This document shows positions 1-6,312 of a stretch of 8,742 bases of DNA, piece after piece (positions within the stretch are counted from its first letter, which is position 1; the number at the start of each line of letters is the position of its first letter). Both the position numbers and the translations under genes were made by a program. Below the pieces are notes generated by a model. The model had not been told where the DNA came from. It did no database searches and saw only the letters and a list, made by a program, of their open reading frames with translations. The stretch spans positions 1 through 8,742 of the forward strand of contig DYNR01000052.1 of NCBI GenBank assembly GCA_020720945.1, in the 5' to 3' direction. This DNA is from Chthoniobacter flavus. GTDB taxonomy: Bacteria; Verrucomicrobiota; Verrucomicrobiia; Chthoniobacterales; DYNR01.

Positions 1-1965
1 CCTGTCGTTTCGGGAAAATCGAAACCTCCCGAACGGATTGAACCCGTGAAGGTTGCCGCAAAAACGGCACAAAAAATCCCGCAAAAACCTGCCCCAAAAG
101 CCCCGGTGGTTGAATTGCCCAAAACGCCAGCGAAAAAAACGCCGGCACCCGCCGCTGAAAAAACGGTCACACCTCCCCCTGCCGCACCAAAAGGAAAGGA
201 AGAAGAAAAGAAAGCGGTCGCGCCAACGAACGGAAGCAAGGCTTCGCCCGATGCGAAGAAACCCAAAGGGGGCAAGGATACGAAAACTCAACCCCCCACC
301 CCAGAAGGCTCCATGGGGTCGGACTTCAAAAAAGATCCGCAAAAATTCGTCCAAGAAAAAGTCCGTGAAATGGTTCGCCTGCACAAAGAGCAGGGCTACA
401 TCACTTTCGATGACTTGAACGAATCGCTACCCGAAGGTTTCGAGTCTCCCGAACTGCTGGAACCGATCATGGAAGAACTCCGCAAAATGGAGATCGACAT
501 GATCGATGCTTCCGATGTGGACAGGGCCGCCAAACCAAAAAAAGAAGAGGACAGGGAAGAAAAACCCGAAGTCAAACTCGATATTTTGGACGACCCCGTT
601 AGGATGTATCTGAAGCAAATGGGGCAAGTCTCTCTACTGACCCGCGAGCAAGAAGTGGAAATATCCAAGCGAATCGAAGACGCGGAAGCCAAAATGCAAG
701 AAAACCTCTACCTCTTCGGCTTCATCTCTGATGCGCACATCAACTTGGCACACAAACTGATGGATTCCGACGAACGCTTCGACCGCGTGATCATGGATAA
801 AAAAGTGGAAAGCCGCGAGCGGTATATGAAAATGCTGCCCAAGCTTTGCACCGCTCTGAAGAAAGAAGCCGAAAAGGCATCCCACTACTACGCCCAACAC
901 ATTCTGGGAAAAAACGGAAAAAACTCGACCGCCGAACTGAACCATTTCAACAAGCTCGCGGGGGCGGTCGGAAAGATGTATCCGAAGTTCTTTTTCAAAC
1001 AGAAAGTCGTCGAGGATTTCGTCCTTTTGGCGGACGAAAAAGCGCGTGCAATCAAGAACTTGCAAACGGAATACGCGCGCCACGCAAACTCGAAAACCCC
1101 CGAGGCGATCAAACACAAACGCAGCATCAACGCCCAGATGCGCGAACTGGAAAAACGCACTTGGACGGACTCGGAAACCTTCACCGAAGCCCACCAAGAA
1201 CTGCGCGATTGGCACAAAAAAGCTTTGCGCGCAAAAACGGAAATGGTCGAAGCAAACTTGCGCCTCGTCATTTCCATCGCAAAAAAATACACCAACCGCG
1301 GGCTTTCTTTTTTGGATTTGATCCAAGAAGGAAACATTGGATTGATGAAAGCGGTCGAAAAATTTGAATACCGCAGGGGTTACAAGTTTTCGACCTACGC
1401 GACCTGGTGGATCCGGCAAGCAATCACCCGGTCGATCGCCGACCAAGCCAGGACGATCCGCATTCCCGTCCACATGATCGAGACGATCAACAAGCTCATC
1501 CGCGTGCAAAAACAGCTCGTGCAAGAATACGGCAGGGAACCGACCCCGGAAGAAATTTCCGAAGAAATCCAACTCCCCGTCGAACGCGTCCGCGCCGTGC
1601 TGAAAATGGCGCAACAACCGATTTCGCTGCAGGCGACCGTCGGCGACGGCGAGGACACTTGCATCGGTGACTTCATCGAAGACAAATCGGCGGAAAACCC
1701 CGCAGACCAAGCCGCCATCGTCCTCCTCAAAGACAAGATCAAAGATGTGCTCTGGTCGCTCACCGAAAGGGAGCGCGCGGTGCTCGAACAACGCTTCGGC
1801 CTGGTGGACGGTTACAGCAGAACGCTCGAAGAAGTCGGCAAACAGTTTCGCGTCACCCGCGAACGCATCCGCCAAATCGAGGCTAAAGCTTTGCGTAAAA
1901 TGCGTCACCCCACTAGGATACGGCTGCTAGAAGGCTTTTTGGAACAGAAGGAAACCACGGCGTGA
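1..1965 (+). CDS. rpoD: RNA polymerase primary sigma factor RpoD/SigA (5' end outside window)
   Basis: Housekeeping sigma-70 factor that directs RNA polymerase to -35/-10 promoters. The reading frame is open to the window edge. A GTG at 46 is possible, but the codons before it have the same Lys/Pro/Glu-rich composition, so the start is probably upstream and the gene is partial. Counting residues from the GTG: 1-95 is a low-complexity Lys/Pro/Ala segment; about 97-160 resembles region 1.1; 182-213 is region 1.2 (DDPVRMYLKQMGQVSLLT); about 214-395 is a charged helical non-conserved region; 402-475 is region 2 with RLVISIAKKYTNRGLSFLDL and YATWWIRQAITRSIADQA (2.3/2.4); about 477-535 is region 3; 566-632 is region 4 with the helix-turn-helix VTRERIRQIEAKALRKMRHP. 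Presence of region 1.1 and intact 2.4/4.2 argue for the primary sigma factor, not an RpoS- or RpoH-type one. The N-terminal extension is the odd part. Family assignment is certain. Confidence 0.97.
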   Translation, partial: PVVSGKSKPPERIEPVKVAAKTAQKIPQKPAPKAPVVELPKTPAKKTPAPAAEKTVTPPPAAPKGKEEEKKAVAPTNGSKASPDAKKPKGGKDTKTQPPTPEGSMGSDFKKDPQKFVQEKVREMVRLHKEQGYITFDDLNESLPEGFESPELLEPIMEELRKMEIDMIDASDVDRAAKPKKEEDREEKPEVKLDILDDPVRMYLKQMGQVSLLTREQEVEISKRIEDAEAKMQENLYLFGFISDAHINLAHKLMDSDERFDRVIMDKKVESRERYMKMLPKLCTALKKEAEKASHYYAQHILGKNGKNSTAELNHFNKLAGAVGKMYPKFFFKQKVVEDFVLLADEKARAIKNLQTEYARHANSKTPEAIKHKRSINAQMRELEKRTWTDSETFTEAHQELRDWHKKALRAKTEMVEANLRLVISIAKKYTNRGLSFLDLIQEGNIGLMKAVEKFEYRRGYKFSTYATWWIRQAITRSIADQARTIRIPVHMIETINKLIRVQKQLVQEYGREPTPEEISEEIQLPVERVRAVLKMAQQPISLQATVGDGEDTCIGDFIEDKSAENPADQAAIVLLKDKIKDVLWSLTERERAVLEQRFGLVDGYSRTLEEVGKQFRVTRERIRQIEAKALRKMRHPTRIRLLEGFLEQKETTA

Positions 1966-2014
1966 CACCCAGAAAAAAAACCGTTTTTTTTGCGGAAAAC
2001 CTTGTTTCCTTCTG
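1945..2014. repeat. 11-bp perfect inverted repeat straddling the rpoD stop, with A8-CCG-T8 inside
   Basis: CAGAAGGAAAC at 1945-1955, in the last codons of rpoD, is exactly complementary in reverse to GTTTCCTTCTG at 2004-2014, leaving a 48-base loop. Inside the loop an A8 run (1973-1980), CCG and a T8 run (1984-1991) could form a second, all A-U hairpin. The T8 run could serve as a weak terminator in either direction, but there is no GC-rich stem directly before it. The outer repeat could be a 3'-end stabilising structure of the rpoD mRNA, or chance. The repeat is seen directly; its function is unknown. Confidence 0.5.
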
Positions 2015-2051
2015 CGTTTGTGGCATAAAGACATTCCGCAACTAGCGAAGA

Positions 2052-2060
2052 AAGGAGGGG
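2052..2060 (+). promoter_or_regulatory. Strong Shine-Dalgarno sequence of the small lipoprotein gene
   Basis: AAGGAGGGG lies upstream of the ATG at 2074. The core GGAGG (2054-2058) is 15 bases from the start codon, longer than usual, across an A/T-rich spacer. It is the only near-perfect ribosome binding site in the window, and it supports the ATG at 2074 as the start of a real gene too short for ordinary ORF detection. Confidence 0.65.
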
Positions 2061-2073
2061 AAAATATAACACC

Positions 2074-2193
2074 ATGAAATTCGTCAAAATCATCGCAGCT
2101 GTTGCCTTTGCGGCGGCAGCTCTTAATTTGGGTGCATGCGCAAGCAAGCCCGCACCGGTCAAACCGTCGCCCAGCGTCGGTTACAAAAAATAA
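2074..2193 (+). CDS. Very small predicted lipoprotein (39 aa)
   Basis: The predicted peptide begins MKFVKIIAAVAFAAAALNLG. Two Lys near the N-terminus (residues 2 and 5) precede a hydrophobic Ala-rich stretch (residues 6-19), then a lipobox L19-G20-A21-C22, as expected for signal peptidase II cleavage and lipidation of Cys22. The mature part would be only 18 residues, rich in Pro, Lys and Ser, ending VGYKK. Residue 23 is Ala, with no Asp at +2, so an outer-membrane destination is plausible in a diderm. A strong Shine-Dalgarno sequence precedes it and an intrinsic terminator follows 35 bases after the stop, so it looks like a self-contained transcription unit or the end of the rpoD transcript. 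It resembles entericidin-type mini-lipoproteins in architecture only; I do not recognise the family and assign no function. A possible -35/-10 pair (TTGTTT at 2003, CATAAA at 2024, 15-base spacer) is weak. Confidence 0.72.
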   Translation: MKFVKIIAAVAFAAAALNLGACASKPAPVKPSPSVGYKK

Positions 2194-2228
2194 TCCGGTT
2201 CGGCTTTTACCTAGCAAAAGCATTTCGG

Positions 2229-2265
2229 CCAGGTGGAATTACTCATTCCACCTGGTCTTTTTTTT
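2229..2265 (+). terminator. Rho-independent terminator after the small lipoprotein gene
   Basis: A perfect 11-bp stem (CCAGGTGGAAT at 2229-2239 pairing with ATTCCACCTGG at 2245-2255) with a 5-base loop TACTC is followed by TC and eight T residues (2258-2265). This is a textbook intrinsic terminator for + strand transcription. It ends the lipoprotein unit and separates it from the membrane protein gene starting at 2355. Confidence 0.93.
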
Positions 2266-2354
2266 GCGCGGCAAAAAACGGGAAGAGCGAGGGAATTTTT
2301 CTGGACAGCGGCAAGACTCCGCACCACCATCCGGACACCACTAAAAAAAACAAA

Positions 2355-2585
2355 ATGTCAGCAGGTCAAGGAAGCGCAGGTAACATCATCGCGGCACTGG
2401 TCAATGTGCCGTTCCCCGGTCTGGGACAACTCATTCAAGGACGCCTCTTGTCCGCGCTCTTGTTTTTCATTTTCACTTACGGTTCCTACGCCCTCTGGTT
2501 TTTGCTCTTCCCTCTCGTCATCGGCGGAGTGCTGCACCTCTGGTCCATTCTCGATGCCGCTTTGTGGAAACCTAAAAGAGCGTGA
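2355..2585 (+). CDS. Small TM2-like integral membrane protein (76 aa)
   Basis: Predicted 76-residue membrane protein. Residues 11-29 contain the motif VPFPGLGQLIQGR, similar to the PGLGQ-Y/L-x-G-R entry of small TM2-like and related two-helix proteins. Residues 31-50 and about 52-68 are hydrophobic and likely form a helical hairpin. The end, WSILDAALWKPKRA, resembles the W-S-I-x-D-A tail of these proteins and carries positive charge, probably on the cytoplasmic side. The ATG at 2355 is chosen because it begins the conserved-looking part. The frame stays open upstream to 2136, but that part lies over the lipoprotein gene and the terminator. No Shine-Dalgarno is visible; the leader is A-rich. 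The stop TGA overlaps the GTG start of the next gene by 4 bases, so translation is probably coupled. Molecular function is unknown; membrane location is well supported. Confidence 0.75.
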   Translation: MSAGQGSAGNIIAALVNVPFPGLGQLIQGRLLSALLFFIFTYGSYALWFLLFPLVIGGVLHLWSILDAALWKPKRA

Positions 2586-3298
2586 GCTTTTTCCCAACCA
2601 ACGCGTTGCTTCCACTCGGCGGAGAAGAGGGCGATGAGGGCGGCATCCTTGCGGCGATTGACAGGGCCAGCCAGCCTTTCGCAAAAAAAAAATCCTTGTA
2701 TTACTACGCCCGAGGAAAAATGCGCCACGATCCCGCCTACCGGGTTTTGGCACGCCTGCTGGCGGGGCAGGAAATGCCCATTTTAGACTTGGGATGCGGT
2801 GCCGGGGTCTTCGCCGCCTACCTGCGAGAAAACGGGCTGTCGGCACCTCTGCACGGGGTCGATTTGTCGGAAAAAAAAATCCGGCTCGCAAAAGAAACGG
2901 TCGGAACAATTTACCCCGCACTTTCGTTTGAAACGAAGGATGCCGCCGCGATACAAGGTTTTTCCGGAAACATCGTAGGCCTCGATTTGCTACATTATTT
3001 CTCGGAGCAAGGACGGGATCACTTGCTCGAAAACTTGGCGAGTTTTCTGCCTGCTGGCGGACGGCTTTATTTGCGGAACGGGGTAAGGGATGCCGGGTTT
3101 TTGCGTCATTGTGCGACAAGCGTAGAAGAAGCTTTCGTTCGAGGGAGCCGCTGGATCACGGGCGGGGAATGGAATTTTCCAACCCGTGCTGCCGTGGAAA
3201 AAAAACTGGAATCCTTGGGGCTACAAGTCGTTTCCGTTCCGATGTGGGGAAACACCCCTTTCAGCAGCTACCTTTTCATCGCAGGACGAAAAAAATAG
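2582..3298 (+). CDS. Class I SAM-dependent methyltransferase
   Basis: Rossmann-fold methyltransferase of 238 residues, probably soluble. Motif I is ILDLGCGAGVF (67-77), binding S-adenosylmethionine. The acidic residue that holds the ribose is in GVDLS (92-96, D94). VGLDLLHYFS (132-141) is the motif IV strand and AGGRLYLRNG (158-167) the following strand-turn. The segment before the fold, YYYARGKMRHDPAYR (40-54), recalls a KxxxARGKLRxDP-type lead-in that I associate with methyltransferases of aryl-polyene or related lipid clusters, but no such cluster is present here, so the substrate is unassigned. The GTG start at 2582 overlaps the preceding stop (GTGA), which fits translational coupling with the TM2-like gene. 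An acceptor at or near the membrane is possible. The 3' end lies 4 bases from the convergent prmA stop. Confidence 0.88.
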   Translation: MSFFPTNALLPLGGEEGDEGGILAAIDRASQPFAKKKSLYYYARGKMRHDPAYRVLARLLAGQEMPILDLGCGAGVFAAYLRENGLSAPLHGVDLSEKKIRLAKETVGTIYPALSFETKDAAAIQGFSGNIVGLDLLHYFSEQGRDHLLENLASFLPAGGRLYLRNGVRDAGFLRHCATSVEEAFVRGSRWITGGEWNFPTRAAVEKKLESLGLQVVSVPMWGNTPFSSYLFIAGRKK

Positions 3299-3302
3299 CG
3301 AA

Positions 3303-4211
3303 TCAGAGTTTCCCCGCTATTTTCCGCGCTGAACCAACCACCCACTTTTTGTTTTGCGAGTGGTTGACAACCGCGAACCCACGAGACTCAAACGCCGCCG
3401 CAACCCCAGGAAATTGTTCGCGCAAAACCCCGCTGAAAATCAAGGTCCCGCAGGGCGCGAGCCCGCGCACGATCGGGTCGGCGGCGGAAATAAGCGTCTC
3501 GCTGAAAAGGTTGGCAACCACGATGTCGCAGGGGGAAGACGGGTGCCACCCATGGACATCTCCCGTTTGTATTTTGTTGATGGAAAGGTGGTTATTGCGG
3601 GCATTCTCCCGGATTTCCCTAGTGCAAACCGGATCGTAATCGAGCGCTTCGACCCGGTGCGCGCCCAGCAAACGGGCGGCGAGAGCAAGGATTCCACTGC
3701 CTGCGCCCAAGTCTGCACAAACCCATTTTCCCCCCCGCAATTTTTCGGCTTCGTCCGCCAACACTCGTAAGCATCCCGCAGTGGTCGGATGGCTTCCCGT
3801 CCCGAACGCCATGTTGGCAGGAACCCACAGAGACGGCTTCTCCGGATTGATTTTTTTGTGGCTTTCCCACTGCGCCTCGTCTCCAAAAACCAAAAATTTT
3901 CCACGGACGGAAAACGGTTTGCTTTTTTCCTTGAAGCAAGATTGCCACGCATCGGGATCGAGAGGAGCCTGTTTGCCCCCGAAAAGTTCTTCCAGTCGCG
4001 CGGTTTCTTTTTTTGCGGCATAGACACGCAAGCGGAGGGCGGAAGATCCGGGAGCGGTAAGAAAAGCAACAGTCGCTGGCGGATACCCGGCGAGAAGCTC
4101 TTCCCATTCCTCTTCCCGGCTCGTCGAAGTAGTCTTCGACCAAACCCAGATCTCTTTCGTTTTTGCGCCGCCCGATCCTGGCGCATTTCGGTTTTCTTTT
4201 TTTGCTGGCAC
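3303..4211 (-). CDS. prmA: Ribosomal protein L11 methyltransferase PrmA
   Basis: Predicted SAM-dependent enzyme that methylates amino groups of ribosomal protein L11 in the cytoplasm. With the GTG at 4211 it is 302 residues, close to the usual size of about 290-300. Residues 21-110 form the divergent N-terminal L11-recognition part. The family hallmark before motif I is PANMAFGTGSHPTTAGCL (131-148). Motif I is ADLGAGSGILALAA (166-179), the ribose acid is in ALDYDP (189-194), and CDIVVANLF (228-236) is the catalytic-site motif corresponding to VVANIL. The frame also has an ATG at 4286, which would overlap pepF by 59 bases and add 25 unusual residues rich in Trp, Cys and Phe. I prefer the GTG, 16 bases after the pepF stop, although neither start has a Shine-Dalgarno sequence. 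It is probably co-transcribed with pepF and ends 4 bases from the convergent methyltransferase gene. Confidence 0.9.
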   Translation of the reverse strand: MPAKKENRNAPGSGGAKTKEIWVWSKTTSTSREEEWEELLAGYPPATVAFLTAPGSSALRLRVYAAKKETARLEELFGGKQAPLDPDAWQSCFKEKSKPFSVRGKFLVFGDEAQWESHKKINPEKPSLWVPANMAFGTGSHPTTAGCLRVLADEAEKLRGGKWVCADLGAGSGILALAARLLGAHRVEALDYDPVCTREIRENARNNHLSINKIQTGDVHGWHPSSPCDIVVANLFSETLISAADPIVRGLAPCGTLIFSGVLREQFPGVAAAFESRGFAVVNHSQNKKWVVGSARKIAGKL

Positions 4212-4227
4212 GGAGCGGGAAAAAGGG

Positions 4228-6066
4228 TCAAGAAAGCAGATTTGCCATTTCTTCCACGCGACGCTCAAACAAAGAAAGAGCGGCATCTACGGGCTCGGGA
4301 GAAGTCATGTCAACTCCCGCCGCTTGTAGCGTTTCAAGCGGATAGCGACTCCCTCCCGAACGCAAAAAATCCAAGTATCGCGAAGGCTCTCCGCTTTTGA
4401 GCGTCTGTCCAGCCAATGCGACTGCGGCGGATAACCCCGTCGCGTATTTATAAACATAGAACGCATTGTAGAAATGGGGAATCCGCAAACACTCCAACTC
4501 CAACTCTTTGTCCACAACCACAGAAGAACCAAAATACGCATCCAGCAGCTTCCGGTAAATTTCGCGCAACGAATCGAGCGTCAACGGCCCGCCCGCCTCT
4601 TCCAGCGCATGGGATTCTTTTTCAAACTCCGCAAACATCGTCTGCCGGTAAAGCGTGCCGCGAAAATCATCCACTTGGCGGTTGATCAAATACAGGCGCA
4701 TGGCGGGATCCTGTGTTTTTGACAGCAGGTATTCGGTCAAAAGCACCTCGTTAAAAGTCGATGCGACCTCCGCCAAAAAAATCGGGTAGTGGTAATTTTG
4801 GTAGCTCTGCGCGCGCTGGGAATACCAAGTGTGCATCGAATGCCCCGCCTCGTGCGCCAGAGTAAACACATCGGAAAACACATCCCTCTTGTAGTTCATC
4901 ATGATGTATGGCGGGCTCTGGTAAGTGCCGTAAGAAAACGCCCCGCTACGCTTGTTTCTGTTTTCGTAACGGTCGCACCAGCGTTCCGCAGTCAAGCCTC
5001 CACGCAACACACGCGTGTATTCTTCGCCGAGGGGCGCCACGGCGGAGAGAACCATTTCGACGGCTTCATCCCAGGAAACATCCGTTTTAACCCCTTCCAC
5101 TAGAGGGACATAAGTATCGTATTGGTGCAATTCCTCCAAACGCAAAGCCTTCCGTCTCACCCCGAAGTAACGGAAAAGCGGGGAAAGGTTGGCACGGGCG
5201 GAAGAAATCAGATTTTCATAGACAGAAACGGGCACATCGTCTTGAAAAAGAGCGGCTTCCAATGCGGAAGGATGATTCCTCGCCCGCGCAAAAAAAACAT
5301 CGGAGCGCACCGAGTTTGCGTAAGTAGAAGCCAGCGTGAATTGATGCTCCGAGAACCCCTTGTAAAAACTGTGGAACGCGTTTTTCCTGACTTCCGGTTC
5401 GCGTTGCACCAAAAGCGAAGAATAGGAGCTTTGGGTCAATTCGATTTCTTCGCCCGCATCGTTCCGCACTTTTCCAAACTTCATGTCAACATTGGTCAAC
5501 TGGGAAAAAGTATCGCCGTGCCCCCCCATGACCGCCGACCCCAAGGAAAGAAGGCGTTCCTCTTTCGATGAAAGGGTGTGCGGTTTGTTGCGCCGCAATT
5601 TTTTGAGCGGAAGGATCCAAGGCTCCAATTCGGCGGATTCGAGAAAACGCTGAAAACTGTCATCCTCGATCGCCTGGATTTCCGGGGCGAGAAAAGAAAA
5701 CGCCTCCCCGATTTTTGTCAGCAAAGACTGCAAACGGGCTTCGCGCGCAAGGGAATCGGCATCCGCGTTGTCCTCGCTCATTTTCAGCGAAGCATACTGG
5801 TTGAGTTGTTCGATTTTTTGGTCGATCGATTTTTCAAATTCCAGCGCTTGAAGCAAACACGACGGCGACCCCGAGAGAGTCCCCTCAAAATTTCTGATTT
5901 TGGGAAACTCCAAAGAAAGCTGCGAAAACTCGGATTCCCAATCTTGCGGGGTTGGGTAAAGCGGCGATAAATCCCAGGTGTCTTCTTGCGGGACGGCATG
6001 ACGCGGCGGGGGAAATCCCTGTTGGGACGATTCGGTTTCGCAGTTGAAATAGCGGGCAGTTTCCAT
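4228..6066 (-). CDS. pepF: Oligoendopeptidase F (peptidase family M3)
   Basis: Cytoplasmic zinc metallopeptidase that cleaves short oligopeptides, including those released by protein or signal-peptide turnover. It has 612 residues, normal for PepF. The zinc site is LAHEAGHSMHTW (H405, E406, H409), with the third ligand probably E433 in LAEVASTFNE. The C-terminal substrate-binding motif IPHFYNAFYVYKYATG (529-544) supplies the conserved His and Tyr residues. Residues 30-40 (TWDLSPLYPTP) match the typical start of the family. The region around 180-260 (SQLTNVDMKFG, QSSYSSLLVQREPEVRK, FYKGF) is the usual PepF helical core. No signal peptide is seen. The ATG at 6066 gives a normal length; no clear Shine-Dalgarno precedes it. 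The stop lies 16 bases before the preferred prmA start, so the two genes are likely one operon. All catalytic residues are present. Confidence 0.96.
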   Translation of the reverse strand: METARYFNCETESSQQGFPPPRHAVPQEDTWDLSPLYPTPQDWESEFSQLSLEFPKIRNFEGTLSGSPSCLLQALEFEKSIDQKIEQLNQYASLKMSEDNADADSLAREARLQSLLTKIGEAFSFLAPEIQAIEDDSFQRFLESAELEPWILPLKKLRRNKPHTLSSKEERLLSLGSAVMGGHGDTFSQLTNVDMKFGKVRNDAGEEIELTQSSYSSLLVQREPEVRKNAFHSFYKGFSEHQFTLASTYANSVRSDVFFARARNHPSALEAALFQDDVPVSVYENLISSARANLSPLFRYFGVRRKALRLEELHQYDTYVPLVEGVKTDVSWDEAVEMVLSAVAPLGEEYTRVLRGGLTAERWCDRYENRNKRSGAFSYGTYQSPPYIMMNYKRDVFSDVFTLAHEAGHSMHTWYSQRAQSYQNYHYPIFLAEVASTFNEVLLTEYLLSKTQDPAMRLYLINRQVDDFRGTLYRQTMFAEFEKESHALEEAGGPLTLDSLREIYRKLLDAYFGSSVVVDKELELECLRIPHFYNAFYVYKYATGLSAAVALAGQTLKSGEPSRYLDFLRSGGSRYPLETLQAAGVDMTSPEPVDAALSLFERRVEEMANLLS

Positions 6067-6312
6067 GGTGATTTTCTAGCTGAATCCGTGAGATAAATGC
6101 AAAGAAGAACTGTAAGATATTGGAGCGAAAAGGCCTAGAAAAACCGAGGAACTCCCGCTGGGTCTTTTGCTTGTTTTTTCCAAGCCTTTGCAGCCCAATA
6201 GATTGCAGGCATTCACAGCAGTTATCGCACAGATTCAGGTGAGATTGAAATAACGCCGAGAAAACGCCGAGAACGCCAGATTTCTACCCTCGTTTTCCGC
6301 GAATGCTCCGGC
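6067..6312. other. Intergenic region between hsp70 and pepF
   Basis: Non-coding gap of 246 bases between the hsp70 stop and the pepF start, both on the - strand. It should hold the hsp70 3' end and the pepF promoter. I see a tandem repeat at 6252-6280 and a weak two-part hairpin at 6159-6197 (TGGG/CCCA outer, GCTTG/CAAGC inner, loop TTTTTTC). Neither strand has a T-run after that hairpin, so it is not a convincing intrinsic terminator. No tRNA fold, convincing small gene or good -35/-10 pair is visible. Confidence 0.6.
6252..6280. repeat. 11-bp tandem direct repeat with partial third copy
   Basis: AACGCCGAGAA occurs at 6252-6262 and again directly at 6263-6273. AACGCC then starts a third, overlapping partial copy at 6272 that diverges to AACGCCAGA. 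On the hsp70 strand the unit reads TTCTCGGCGTT, about 40-60 bases after the hsp70 stop. The unit length is one helical turn, so adjacent copies face the same side of the DNA, as in some protein-binding sites. Replication slippage is the simpler explanation. Confidence 0.6.

Noticed and set aside
634..1908. 424-residue open frame antisense to rpoD
   Set aside because: It lies wholly within a certain sigma factor gene, its protein is Phe/Asp/Val-rich low-quality sequence with no recognisable motif, and it follows from codon bias of the real gene.
2003..2029. Sigma-70 promoter TTGTTT / CATAAA for the lipoprotein gene
   Set aside because: Only 3 of 6 and 4 of 6 consensus bases with a short 15-base spacer, and it overlaps the inverted repeat; not firm enough to list as a feature.
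2136..2354. Upstream extension of the TM2-like protein to an earlier start
   Set aside because: It would run over the lipoprotein gene and straight through an intrinsic terminator, and its residues look non-coding.
2358..3119. 253-residue open frame on the - strand over the TM2-like and methyltransferase genes
   Set aside because: Highly Arg/Pro-rich with no domain, opposite to two well-supported genes.
3440..4231. 263-residue second frame on the prmA strand
   Set aside because: Arg/Ser/Pro-rich shadow of prmA; all PrmA motifs are in the other frame and no frameshift is needed.
6159..6197. Hairpin as a terminator of hsp70 or pepF
   Set aside because: Only 4-5 bp per stem part, a large internal loop, and no T-run after the stem on either strand.
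6252..6280. CRISPR-like repeat
   Set aside because: Copies are only 11 bp and directly adjacent, with no spacers and no cas gene.
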